This document shows positions 1-5,965 of a DNA stretch of 39,147 nt, piece after piece. The notes under the pieces were generated by a model. The model made no database searches and was not told the origin of the DNA. It saw only the letters and a list, made by a program, of their open reading frames with translations. The stretch is from Lachnospiraceae bacterium (lineage in GTDB: Bacteria; Bacillota; Clostridia; Lachnospirales; Lachnospiraceae), in assembly GCA_015057445.1 (NCBI GenBank), contig SVEI01000019.1, positions 1 through 39,147 on the forward strand, in the 5' to 3' direction. The translations under genes were made by a program, and so were the position numbers. Position 1 is the stretch's first letter. Each line of letters starts with the position of its first letter.

Positions 1-125
1 CCTCAAGATAAGATATCCCATCTTCGGAGTAAGACCCCTTGAAGACTACAAGGTTGATAGGCTAGGAGTGTAAGTGTGGTAACACATTCAGCTGACTAGT
101 ACTAATAGGTCGAGGGCTTATCCTT
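1..125 (+). rRNA. rrl: 23S ribosomal RNA, 3' end (partial)
   Basis: The sequence matches the conserved 3' end of bacterial 23S rRNA, including the block around 98-118 (GACTAGTACTAATAGGTCGA) that precedes the mature 3' end. The gene starts before the window. The exact 3' end is estimated to a few bases. A 5S gene would normally follow within about 100-200 bases, but none is visible before the tRNA cluster. Confidence 0.95.
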
Positions 126-157
126 AAAGGTTTCTTATGAAACGGGAAATAAAACTA

Positions 158-186
158 TTGATTATTTTAAAAAAGGATGATATAAT
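158..186 (+). promoter_or_regulatory. Promoter of the tRNA cluster
   Basis: TTGATT at 158-163 and TATAAT at 181-186 are separated by 17 bases. It lies between the 23S end and the first tRNA, so the tRNA cluster probably has its own start in addition to any read-through from the rRNA operon. Confidence 0.6.
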
Positions 187-227
187 CGTCTTTGTGTGAA
201 GTTCTGAAGGTACATACCTTTAGATAA

Positions 228-301
228 GGCCCGGTGGCTCAGCTGGTTAGAGCGCCGCCCTGTCACGGCGGAGGTCGAGGGTTCGAACCCCTTCCGGGTC
301 G
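228..301 (+). tRNA. tRNA-Asp(GTC)
   Basis: Complete cloverleaf: acceptor GGCCCGG pairs with CCGGGTC, anticodon loop CTGTCAC gives anticodon GTC, and the T-loop is TTCGAAC. The 3' CCA is not encoded, which is common in this group. First gene of a six-tRNA cluster. Confidence 0.95.
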
Positions 302-328
302 CTATAAATTTAATATTTATAAAAATTT

Positions 329-401
329 GGGATCTTAGCTCAGCTGGGAGAGCATCTGCCTTACAAGCAGAGGGTCACAGGTTCGAGCCCTGTAGGTCCC
401 A
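329..401 (+). tRNA. tRNA-Val(TAC)
   Basis: Acceptor GGGATCT pairs with AGGTCCC, with a G-T wobble. Anticodon loop CTTACAA gives TAC. T-loop TTCGAGC. CCA is not encoded. Second gene of the cluster. Confidence 0.95.
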
Positions 402-427
402 CTTAAGAAAAATTAATATTTTCTTAA

Positions 428-500
428 GCCGATGTGGCTCAATTGGCAGAGCAGCTGACTTGTAATCAGCAGGTTATCGGTTCGATTCCGATCGTCGGCT
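428..500 (+). tRNA. tRNA-Thr(TGT)
   Basis: Acceptor GCCGATG pairs with CGTCGGC. Anticodon loop CTTGTAA gives TGT. T-loop TTCGATT. CCA is not encoded. Third gene of the cluster. Confidence 0.95.
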
Positions 501-523
501 TTAATCATCATAATTGATGATAT

Positions 524-605
524 GGGCGGATTCCCGAGTGGCCAAAGGGGACAGACTGTAAATCTGCTGCATTTTGCTTCGGTGGTTCGAATCCACCTCC
601 GCCCA
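524..605 (+). tRNA. tRNA-Tyr(GTA)
   Basis: Class II tRNA with a long variable arm, 82 bases. Acceptor GGGCGGA pairs with TCCGCCC. Anticodon loop CTGTAAA gives GTA. T-loop TTCGAAT. Confidence 0.95.
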
Positions 606-622
606 TTTTAATAACCCTATAT

Positions 623-695
623 CGCGGGGTGGAGCAGTCGGAAGCTCGTCGGGCTCATAACCCGAAGGTCACAGGTTCAAGTCCTGTCCCCGCTA
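623..695 (+). tRNA. Initiator tRNA-fMet(CAT)
   Basis: Anticodon loop CTCATAA gives CAT. Initiator hallmarks are visible: C1 is unpaired with base 72 (T), and the anticodon stem ends in three G-C pairs (GGG/CCC) next to the loop. CCA is not encoded. Confidence 0.93.
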
Positions 696-720
696 CTAAT
701 TACATAAAGATAATTAATAT

Positions 721-793
<73 letters not shown>

Positions 794-814
794 TCTTTTT
801 ATGCCCAAAAATAT

Positions 815-858
815 TCCCTGAAAGTGGCTTAAATGCTACGTTTCAGGGATTTTTTTAT
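815..858 (+). terminator. Phage-supplied terminator behind tRNA-Phe
   Basis: TCCCTGAAA at 815-823 pairs with TTTCAGGGA at 841-849. GTGGC/GCTAC extends the stem, and a run of eight T follows. It lies just inside attL and probably replaces the chromosomal terminator that is now beyond attR. Confidence 0.85.
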
Positions 859-873
859 TTGTGCGAAAATGTA

Positions 874-894
874 AAAAGGGGCAGAAAAGGGGCA
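874..894 (+). promoter_or_regulatory. Paired arm-type repeats, left end
   Basis: AAAAGGGGCA occurs twice (874-883 and 885-894), an 11-bp period that places both copies on the same DNA face. GGGGCA repeats with the same period and orientation occur at 36206-36222 inside the other end. Likely binding sites for the N-terminal arm-binding domain of the integrase (inference). Confidence 0.5.
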
Positions 895-918
895 AATTAA
901 AATAGAAAAAATGTTCGG

Positions 919-947
919 TTGACACTTTATGTCGATTTATTTACAAT
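919..947 (+). promoter_or_regulatory. Promoter of the PemK-like gene
   Basis: TTGACA at 919-924, 17-base spacer, TACAAT at 942-947. The next gene starts at 979 behind an AGGAGGGTG ribosome site. TTGACA and a later TGTCAA (953-958) form an inverted pair that could serve autoregulation. Confidence 0.65.
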
Positions 948-978
948 ATATGTCAAATATTCCTAATAGGAGGGTGTT

Positions 979-1707
979 ATGAGCAAAGCAAAAACAGAAC
1001 AGGAATTAAATAAGCATAAGTCAGATGCTATTAATAAATTAAATAAATATTTGGATAAATTAATCAAATCAAATGATGATAAAGCTAAAGGCAAAGCGGA
1101 TAAGTTATGTTATTGGCTTGTTGATTGGTGCAGATTCCTTGGGCTTGAAAAAAATTTTGATTCAAAAAAATTAATTAAGTATAAGAGAGGCTCAATAGTT
1201 AAGGTTCATCTAGGATTTAATGTAGGTAGCGAAGAGGGTGGACTCCATTATGCAGTAGTTCTTGACAAAGATAATGCTATGAATTCTCCAGTCATAACTG
1301 TAGTGCCGTTGACATCAGTTAAATCTAATACGGATTTAAACAAGTTAAAACCGGGCGCCATACATATTGGCAATGAATTATATAATAGTCTAAATTCAAA
1401 ATTTACAACTAAAATGAATGAGGTCCAAAAAAGATTAAATGACTTAAAGGAATATTCTGATGAAGAAAAAGCTTCAGAAAAAATACCAAGTATTTTAAAG
1501 GAATTGGATCAGCTTAGGGATATGCAATCAGAAATACAGAATATGAATAGAGGTAGTATAGCACTTGTGAATCAGATTACTACAATTAGTAAGATTAGAA
1601 TATATGATCCTAAGAGTAATCACGCTCCGCTAAAGGGTGTTAAATTATCTAATGATAAGTTAGAATTGATTGATAAAGAAATATTAAAATTATTTACAAA
1701 AAGCTGA
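979..1707 (+). CDS. PemK/MazF-family toxin-like protein
   Basis: 242 residues. From about residue 67 it shows the PemK/MazF barrel pattern: KRGSIVKVHLG, a central HYAVVLDK strand, VITVVPLTS, then GSIALVNQITTISKIRI. Members of this fold are usually ribosome-independent mRNA interferases. A helical Lys/Glu-rich insert (about residues 140-190) and a 65-residue N-terminal extension make it much longer than classic MazF (about 110 residues). No antitoxin gene lies beside it. Its own strong promoter suggests expression in the lysogen. The next element downstream is a candidate small RNA. Whether it is an active toxin cannot be told from sequence. Confidence 0.75.
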   Translation: MSKAKTEQELNKHKSDAINKLNKYLDKLIKSNDDKAKGKADKLCYWLVDWCRFLGLEKNFDSKKLIKYKRGSIVKVHLGFNVGSEEGGLHYAVVLDKDNAMNSPVITVVPLTSVKSNTDLNKLKPGAIHIGNELYNSLNSKFTTKMNEVQKRLNDLKEYSDEEKASEKIPSILKELDQLRDMQSEIQNMNRGSIALVNQITTISKIRIYDPKSNHAPLKGVKLSNDKLELIDKEILKLFTKS

Positions 1708-1715
1708 ATTCTTTG

Positions 1716-1744
1716 TTGACTTTTGAATATAATAAATGTATAAT
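1716..1744 (+). promoter_or_regulatory. Promoter of the candidate small RNA
   Basis: TTGACT at 1716-1721, 17-base spacer, perfect TATAAT at 1739-1744. No coding frame with a ribosome site follows before the terminator at 1828-1862. Confidence 0.7.
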
Positions 1745-1750
1745 CATATT

Positions 1751-1862
1751 TGCACAACGTATTGTGCAACATTGTCGCTTGCCGGCAGAATATAAGACAT
1801 CGCTCTCAGACAACTGACGGGCATTTTAAAAAGAGTTAAGATTTTTTCTTAACTCTTTTTTC
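1751..1862 (+). ncRNA. Candidate structured small RNA between toxin-like gene and integrase
   Basis: About 110 nt between a near-consensus promoter and a strong terminator. It opens with a perfect hairpin (TTGCACAA at 1750-1757, TTGTGCAA at 1762-1769). TTGTC at 1772-1776 can pair with GACAA at 1809-1813 while TGCC at 1780-1783 can pair with GGCA at 1820-1823; the two pairings cross, so a pseudoknot is possible. No open frame with a start and ribosome site is seen. Could be an RNA antitoxin, an integrase regulator or an unrelated sRNA. The RNA family is not recognised. Confidence 0.5.
1828..1862. terminator. Bidirectional terminator
   Basis: AAGAGTTAAG at 1831-1840 pairs with CTTAACTCTT at 1848-1857, 7-base loop, with a T run on the + side. 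The A-rich 5' flank gives a T run on the reverse strand too. It can end both the rightward toxin/sRNA transcripts and the leftward integrase transcript. Confidence 0.8.
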
Positions 1863-1869
1863 GTTTTAA

Positions 1870-2964
1870 CTATAGTATCTTTGTACCTCTAATCTGTGCG
1901 TTATCTCTCTCCTGGAGCTCCTTGGTAACATGAAGATATATAGCCTTGGTGATCTTGCTGTCATGGTGGCCAAGTCGTCTTGAAATGGTCTCTAAATCAA
2001 CTCCCTGAGCTGCTAGGATAGATGTATGTGTATGTCTTAATACATGAGGTGTTATTTCACGCCCTAATGCAGCCATAGAGATATCTTTTAGGTAATTTAG
2101 ATATGAATAATATTCTAGCATATCTCCGTTATTCTTATGAAGGAATAATCTACTTGAAATCTTATTACTTTTTCTCTTGGTTCGTATGAATAGTCTTATA
2201 CTATTCACAACCTCTGCCAGTTCTGGCTGAACATATACCTCTCTTACAGAATCATCAGTCTTAGGTGTTGTTACCACTTTATTGTTTGCATCATAGGTTT
2301 TCGTTACGCTTATGTATGTAGATACATCAGAACTATACAATGGTAATGCTTCTCCAACTCTTAATCCGGATAATACAAGGAATTTAGTAAGATAGTACCA
2401 TTCCGGCACACCCTGACTCATATGTTCTAACAATTTTCTAAGCTCATCTGTCTCGAGATACTTTCCTTTTACCTTTTGTCTTTCTGATTTTTCGTAATTA
2501 ACTTTGAGCTTCTTGACCAAGGAAATGTTATCGGTATATTCATTTTCGTATCCCCAATTAATCATAGCTTTAAATCTAGTTAGATATTCATTAGCTTTCT
2601 CGCCTTGACCCGATAGCTTGTCTCTTACGTATTGTGCTGTAAGTCGATTAACTATAACATCTTCACCAAGAAGCTGTACAACTTTACCTACAGATATCTT
2701 GTTACGTCTAACAGTAGATTGCTTAAGATTCTCTTCTTGTTCTTTAATATAAATGTCATACAGTTGCTTAACAGTAATATTATCGGTAACAAGAGTTGAA
2801 GTAAGCTCGGCTATCTTCCTATTAAGCTCATCCAAAGCAAGCTTACGAGTGCTTGCAGTATTCTTATCCATGGTAATAGAAACTTTCTTAAGTTTGTCTG
2901 TCAAAGGATCCTTATACCTCTCGATAAATTTGTAGGTTCCTTTTTGTGTCTTCTCAATCCACAT
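1870..2964 (-). CDS. int: Tyrosine site-specific integrase
   Basis: 364 residues from the ATG at 2964, chosen over an upstream ATG because GAAGGAGTG lies at the right distance. The N-terminal part (WIEKTQKGTYKFIERYKD) resembles the AP2-like arm-binding domain of Firmicutes integrases; a SAM-like core-binding domain follows at about 62-150. The catalytic domain carries R202 (GLRVGEA), K235, H307-x-x-R310 (HVLRH), H333 and Y343 (IYLHV), so it should be active. It would catalyse recombination between phage and bacterial attachment sites in the tRNA-Phe gene 1 kb away. It is the last gene of the leftward lysogeny operon. Confidence 0.95.
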   Translation of the reverse strand: MWIEKTQKGTYKFIERYKDPLTDKLKKVSITMDKNTASTRKLALDELNRKIAELTSTLVTDNITVKQLYDIYIKEQEENLKQSTVRRNKISVGKVVQLLGEDVIVNRLTAQYVRDKLSGQGEKANEYLTRFKAMINWGYENEYTDNISLVKKLKVNYEKSERQKVKGKYLETDELRKLLEHMSQGVPEWYYLTKFLVLSGLRVGEALPLYSSDVSTYISVTKTYDANNKVVTTPKTDDSVREVYVQPELAEVVNSIRLFIRTKRKSNKISSRLFLHKNNGDMLEYYSYLNYLKDISMAALGREITPHVLRHTHTSILAAQGVDLETISRRLGHHDSKITKAIYLHVTKELQERDNAQIRGTKIL

Positions 2965-2990
2965 AAATATCACTCCTTCTTTTTTATAAA

Positions 2991-3006
2991 GTTGCACCGG
3001 TGCAAC
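2991..3006. repeat. 16-bp palindrome GTTGCACCGGTGCAAC, copy 1
   Basis: A perfect palindrome in the integrase leader, 27 bases upstream of its start codon. The same word recurs at 17839-17854, its 14-bp core at 12188-12201, and a one-mismatch copy at 28030-28045. In RNA it would form a 6-bp hairpin with a CCGG loop. Confidence 0.75.
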
Positions 3007-3040
3007 AGTTTTCTTATATTAGGGTATAAAAATACCCTGG

Positions 3041-3153
3041 TTGTAAAACCAAGGCAGAAATGATATAATATGCTTGTTCAGGGCTATATATCATAACCTT
3101 GGTTTTGAGTATAGCAGAATCGCTCTTGTACGCCAATACAGGGGCGATTTTTC
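3041..3153 (+). ncRNA. Candidate promoter-hairpin-terminator unit (short rightward RNA)
   Basis: TTGTAA (3041-3046), 17 bases, TATAAT (3064-3069), then a terminator: AATCGCTC (3118-3125) pairs with GGGCGATT (3142-3149), followed by TTTTT. A transcript of about 75 nt is predicted. The same segment forms nested hairpins: AAAACCAAGG (3045-3054) with CCTTGGTTTT (3097-3106), and TGATATA (3061-3067) with TATATCA (3087-3093). Alternatively these are intercistronic structures of the leftward mrr-int mRNA. Both readings are inference. Confidence 0.35.
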
Positions 3154-4094
3154 TATTTGGTTTGTTCAGCGTTCCTTATAAACTCTAGTAGTTTATCTCT
3201 ATCCCACAATTTTATTTTATGGGCTTGTGCAGTTTCGATAGCGCTTTTGGTGAAATATCTGTTAGTCATAACAACACCAACATCGCAATTATATATGTCC
3301 TTTCCTGAATGCGCCTCTTGGACTGCTCCGTTTCCTATGTTTCCAGAATAACACTTGCATTGGATGGCATACTTTATATCATCCTTTTTTGCAAGAATAT
3401 CAATTCCGTAATCACCGCTACCTTGTGTAACTTGAACGTTTGTAAATCCATTTTTTCTTAATATATCTGCGCAGAAATACTCAAAATCGTGGCCTTCCAT
3501 AATATCAAAATTTGCAGATATTTGAAGTGGTTCGGTTTGATGCTCTGAATTAGGTTGCTTCTTTGGTATAGGTAAGTTATGCATCTTAAAGATGGCAATA
3601 AGACCTTGCTTGTCAGCTATTAATGTGTATTGGTGTTCATTGAGTTTTGCAACAGCTCCAAGTTCTACTAATTTATCCAGAATCATAATTGTTTTATTAA
3701 ATCCAATCATGAGTGCCCGTTGTATTAATCCTATTGATACAAATTTTTTATCTCTGTTCTTATAAGCAAATATAGCTACATTAACCAATTCTTCGTCAGT
3801 ATATGTAATGGGCTGCTTTGCAGCTTCTTTCATATTTTTTTTAACATCCTTGTCTATTCTTTTTTTAATATACTTTTGATATATTCTATCTTTCCTCTTT
3901 TTGTAGTGTTTTTTGAACACAATCCTATTTAGTGTATGCGTCATTATCGAAAAAAGTAATCCAACTAGTATAGACTTAAAAATTCCATTCATACTTTTTG
4001 ATAGAGCATAAGTAAGAAAAAAGACAACATATACTGATGGAGAAATAGCTGCATCCAATTTTACACTCAAAGGTATATTTTTATAGTTACTCAT
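3153..4094 (-). CDS. Membrane-anchored Mrr-type nuclease with FtsK-gamma-like winged helix
   Basis: 313 residues from the ATG at 4094 (CAGGGTGAT ribosome site, 4 bases behind the preceding stop). Two membrane segments at about 17-35 and 37-58, a basic stretch, then a winged helix at about 100-150 whose IGLIQRALMIGFNKT pattern resembles the FtsK gamma domain. The C-terminal Mrr-like PD-(D/E)xK domain (about 195-310) has GDYGIDI with D232 and QCK with K247. It would cut DNA near the membrane, perhaps incoming phage or modified DNA. Position beside the repressor in the lysogenic operon suggests a superinfection-defence role (inference). Confidence 0.75.
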   Translation of the reverse strand: MSNYKNIPLSVKLDAAISPSVYVVFFLTYALSKSMNGIFKSILVGLLFSIMTHTLNRIVFKKHYKKRKDRIYQKYIKKRIDKDVKKNMKEAAKQPITYTDEELVNVAIFAYKNRDKKFVSIGLIQRALMIGFNKTIMILDKLVELGAVAKLNEHQYTLIADKQGLIAIFKMHNLPIPKKQPNSEHQTEPLQISANFDIMEGHDFEYFCADILRKNGFTNVQVTQGSGDYGIDILAKKDDIKYAIQCKCYSGNIGNGAVQEAHSGKDIYNCDVGVVMTNRYFTKSAIETAQAHKIKLWDRDKLLEFIRNAEQTK

Positions 4095-4098
4095 TAAA

Positions 4099-4335
4099 TC
4101 ACCCTGTCTTATATAAATTATGCGCATAAGCTTCTATCCTATCAACAGAAGAGTTGCTTTCGAAATCTAGTCTTAATATATGTTTAAGCGCATGTATATA
4201 AGCATCATTCTGTTGTTCCTGGTTAAGCTTTGCATTGATAAAGATGGAATAAGAACCATCCTCGTTACAAGTTACTGTTTCTTTTACACTGGTACTAGGA
4301 AAATCTAGTAAGTGTACAAATATATCATTATGCAT
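4099..4335 (-). CDS. Short ImmA/IrrE-like protein with degenerate HExxH
   Basis: 78 residues with a clear AAGGAGTG ribosome site. The segment from about residue 36 resembles the core of ImmA/IrrE metallopeptidases, which cleave phage or ICE repressors, but where HExxH is expected the sequence reads HALKH: the catalytic Glu is Ala (codon GCG). At 78 residues it is also shorter than typical ImmA proteins. It follows the repressor gene, the usual ImmA position. It may act without catalysis, for instance as a repressor partner. Confidence 0.55.
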   Translation of the reverse strand: MHNDIFVHLLDFPSTSVKETVTCNEDGSYSIFINAKLNQEQQNDAYIHALKHILRLDFESNSSVDRIEAYAHNLYKTG

Positions 4336-4351
4336 TTCCGTTCACTCCTTT

Positions 4352-4392
4352 GTCCTATGATAATATAATATGCTTTGGGCTATATATAGGAC
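4352..4392. promoter_or_regulatory. Hairpin element between repressor and ImmA-like gene
   Basis: GTCCTAT (4352-4358) pairs with ATAGGAC (4386-4392). The interior TATAATATGCTT...GGGCTATATAT is shared with the element at 3064-3091, whereas the flanking stems differ in sequence but both pair. A rightward TTCACT-17-TATAAT (4341-4369) is also readable. It starts right after the repressor stop codon. Confidence 0.4.
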
Positions 4393-4767
4393 TTATTCAT
4401 TACGCTCCTTTTTCTTAAGAGCAAGGAGCATAGTGTGAACGGTCTGCAGATCCTCAGGAGAGGCATCCTTCGCAGCATCAAATAGCAATCTTAGTTCTTT
4501 ATTCTCAAATATCTCTTGAGCTACCTTTTTTGTTTCTGGATTAAGGTAGTATTCAGAATTTGTATCGAAATCATCTTCTCCGATAATATCAGTTTTTTTA
4601 CAATTTAGAGCTTTGCATATTTTTTCAATCATTCCCATTTGAGGCTCTGTTCTGTTGATTTCCCATGAAGATACAGTCTTGTCACTAACACCTAATTTGG
4701 TAGCTAACTCATATTGACTTAAATTTTGAAGTTTTCTCCAATGTTTTATTTGTTCGCCTATTCCCAT
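4393..4767 (-). CDS. CI-like phage repressor (XRE-family HTH)
   Basis: 124 residues from the ATG at 4767, behind CGGAGGTGAC. Residues about 6-60 form an HTH_3 domain (LSQYELATKLGVSDKTVSSWE, IEKICKALN). The C-terminal half is helical and has no LexA-like Ser-Lys protease signature. It should hold the prophage dormant by binding the CTACA-N3-TGTAG operators between itself and the divergent regulator. It starts a leftward operon with the ImmA-like, Mrr-like and integrase genes. An upstream in-frame ATG lacks a ribosome site. Confidence 0.85.
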   Translation of the reverse strand: MGIGEQIKHWRKLQNLSQYELATKLGVSDKTVSSWEINRTEPQMGMIEKICKALNCKKTDIIGEDDFDTNSEYYLNPETKKVAQEIFENKELRLLFDAAKDASPEDLQTVHTMLLALKKKERNE

Positions 4768-4788
4768 ACAAGTCACCTCCGTAAGTGT

Positions 4789-4817
4789 ATTATATACATT
4801 TTGTAGGGTGATGTAAA
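4789..4817 (-). promoter_or_regulatory. Leftward repressor promoter
   Basis: Reverse strand TTTACA (4817-4812), 17-base spacer, perfect TATAAT (4794-4789). One operator (4794-4806) lies in the spacer and another (4825-4837) just upstream, consistent with autoregulation. Confidence 0.75.
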
Positions 4818-4899
4818 GAAAAATATGCAAAATGTAGAAAAAACTATTGACAATCTACATAATGTAGGGTATTCTATGAGGGAAATCTACAAAACGTAG
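4794..4899. promoter_or_regulatory. Operator array of the lysis-lysogeny switch (four sites)
   Basis: Four 13-bp sites of form CTACA-N3-TGTAG: 4794-4806 (ATACA/TGTAG), 4825-4837 (ATGCA/TGTAG), 4855-4867 (perfect), 4887-4899 (CTACA/CGTAG). Start-to-start spacing is 31, 30 and 32 bp, about three helical turns, so all sites face the same side. Two overlap each promoter region. Likely bound by the CI-like and Cro-like proteins. Confidence 0.8.
4847..4875 (+). promoter_or_regulatory. Rightward early promoter
   Basis: Perfect TTGACA (4847-4852), 17-base spacer, TATTCT (4870-4875). An operator (4855-4867) fills the spacer and another follows the expected start. It drives the Cro-like gene and the early operon. 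Confidence 0.75.
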
Positions 4900-4916
4900 G
4901 GGAAAGGGGTGAGAAA

Positions 4917-5123
4917 ATGAGGTTAACAGTAAAACAATGGAGACTTGCTAAAGGAATATCGCAGGAAGATATGGCAAAGCACTGTGGCGTACATAGAAAT
5001 ACCTATGCATCATGGGAAGATAATCCTGAAGCTGTATCTATAGGTAATGCTAAAATTATTGCCAGAGCATTAGGAGAGAGTGTAAATACAATTTTTTTTG
5101 AACAAGAACTCTACAAAATGTAG
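4917..5123 (+). CDS. Cro-like XRE-family regulator
   Basis: 68 residues, almost entirely one HTH_3 domain (KGISQEDMAKHCGVHRNTYASWE, IIARALGESVNTIFF). AAAGGGGTGAG precedes the start. Divergent from the CI-like gene and first in the early operon, so it likely opposes the repressor at the shared operators. A fifth operator overlaps its stop codon. Confidence 0.8.
   Translation: MRLTVKQWRLAKGISQEDMAKHCGVHRNTYASWEDNPEAVSIGNAKIIARALGESVNTIFFEQELYKM
5111..5123. promoter_or_regulatory. Fifth operator, overlapping the Cro-like stop codon
   Basis: CTACAAAATGTAG is a near-perfect copy of the switch operator, 212 bp from the fourth site. The final TAG is the gene's stop codon. It could act as a remote site for looping or as a roadblock inside the early operon. 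Confidence 0.65.
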
Positions 5124-5175
5124 AAATTCAGGGAGAGACTAGAAACGTGAGCGAAATGTTAAAAGGAGAGAAGAG

Positions 5176-5301
5176 ATGGAAGAACTATTATATGGCCCCC
5201 ACGAGTTAAAGACCATTGAGATAGATATTGAAAACAAAATTATGTTCATTAAACAAACAACAAACACAGAAAGGAGAGCATATGGATTATTTAACATATA
5301 G
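5176..5301 (+). CDS. Small early protein, unknown
   Basis: 41 residues, MEELLYGPHELKTIEIDIEN at the start. AAAAGGAGAGAAG gives a good ribosome site. Lies 52 bases behind the Cro-like gene in the rightward early operon. No recognisable domain. The reality of the gene rests on the ribosome site and position. Confidence 0.5.
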   Translation: MEELLYGPHELKTIEIDIENKIMFIKQTTNTERRAYGLFNI

Positions 5302-5304
5302 AAA

Positions 5305-5328
5305 TGCCTGACTCAGAAGAATCAGGCA
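5305..5328 (-). terminator. Terminator of the reverse-strand membrane gene
   Basis: On the reverse strand TGCCTGATTC and GAGTCAGGCA form a 10-bp stem with a TTCT loop (one G-T pair), followed by ATTTCTAT. The T run is weak, but the location fits the end of the leftward transcript from 5749-5777. Confidence 0.5.
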
Positions 5329-5369
5329 AAGAATAGTAAAGTGTTAACCACAAGGGAGAATTACAACAT

Positions 5370-5486
5370 ATGAAGATTCAATTAATTATTGGTGTTTTTA
5401 TTGGTCAAGTAATTTACAACATCTACAAGACACATAAAGCCCATAAGAGAGATAAAAAAAGAGAAATAAGTAAGTGTGTTAAATAA
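5370..5486 (+). CDS. Possible small membrane protein
   Basis: 38 residues: a hydrophobic segment (QLIIGVFIGQVIYNIY) followed by a basic tail. AAGGGAGAA precedes the ATG. It is antisense to the 3' part of the better supported reverse-strand gene at 5382-5699, so at most one of the two may be real. Confidence 0.3.
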   Translation: MKIQLIIGVFIGQVIYNIYKTHKAHKRDKKREISKCVK

Positions 5487-5699
5487 GATGTTGAAAAAGT
5501 CATATTTGACATTTGGAATAAGGTTAAAAACTATTCCCAGTATAAAACTGATATAAAATTCTTTTTTTACACTAATTATATAATTTTCGTCATATTCTTC
5601 CGTGGTGGTCTCTTTTTCGGTATTTTCGTAAGCTTCTTTAAGTTTGTCATATATGTAAGCAGAGACAATACCAAAAACTATACTTAAAAAATGGTCCAA
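5382..5699 (-). CDS. Reverse-strand membrane protein (lysogenic moron candidate)
   Basis: 105 residues from a TTG start at 5699 with a strong GAAGGAGGGG ribosome site. One hydrophobic segment lies near the N-terminus (FLSIVFGIVSAYIY), then an acidic linker and two further segments near 50-65 and 75-95. It is transcribed against the early operon from its own consensus promoter (5749-5777) and is followed by a hairpin (5305-5328). This isolated promoter-gene-terminator layout is typical of prophage genes expressed in the lysogen, such as superinfection-exclusion proteins. Function unknown. Confidence 0.65.
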   Translation of the reverse strand: MDHFLSIVFGIVSAYIYDKLKEAYENTEKETTTEEYDENYIISVKKEFYISFILGIVFNLIPNVKYDFFNILFNTLTYFSFFISLMGFMCLVDVVNYLTNKNTNN

Positions 5700-5748
5700 T
5701 TTAACCCCTCCTTCTTTTGTACTTGGCGCTGTAACACCTGTACATAAG

Positions 5749-5777
5749 ATTATAGGGAGAGAATTTGATTAGTGCAA
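5749..5777 (-). promoter_or_regulatory. Promoter of the reverse-strand membrane gene
   Basis: Reverse strand TTGCAC (5777-5772), 17-base spacer, perfect TATAAT (5754-5749). The TTG start codon lies 50 bases downstream. Confidence 0.7.
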
Positions 5778-5806
5778 GATGAATTGCACAGAAAGGAGAG
5801 ATGAAG

Positions 5807-5965
5807 ATGGAACAATCAACAATAGAAACAATAGAAACAATAGACGCTACTATAGAAGATGTTTGCCAGAAAGTAATGAAACTGGACATTGCAGACACAG
5901 AGTATGCAGATAATGTAAAAGCTCTTGCCGAATTGATATCAGCAAGAGCCCAGATTAGAGACTAA
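5807..5965 (+). CDS. Small early protein, unknown
   Basis: 52 residues from the ATG at 5807; the ATG at 5801 is too close to the AAAGGAGAG ribosome site. The N-terminus has an STIETIETID repeat from tandem ACAATAGAA units, then an acidic helical body. It converges on the reverse-strand gene at 5962 with a 4-bp overlap. No family recognised. Confidence 0.6.
   Translation: MEQSTIETIETIDATIEDVCQKVMKLDIADTEYADNVKALAELISARAQIRD

Noticed and set aside
5701-5898. 65-residue reverse frame opposite the 5807 gene
   Set aside because: No ribosome site; the Ile/Val/Ser repeats are the antisense of the ACAATAGAA repeats in the better supported + strand gene.
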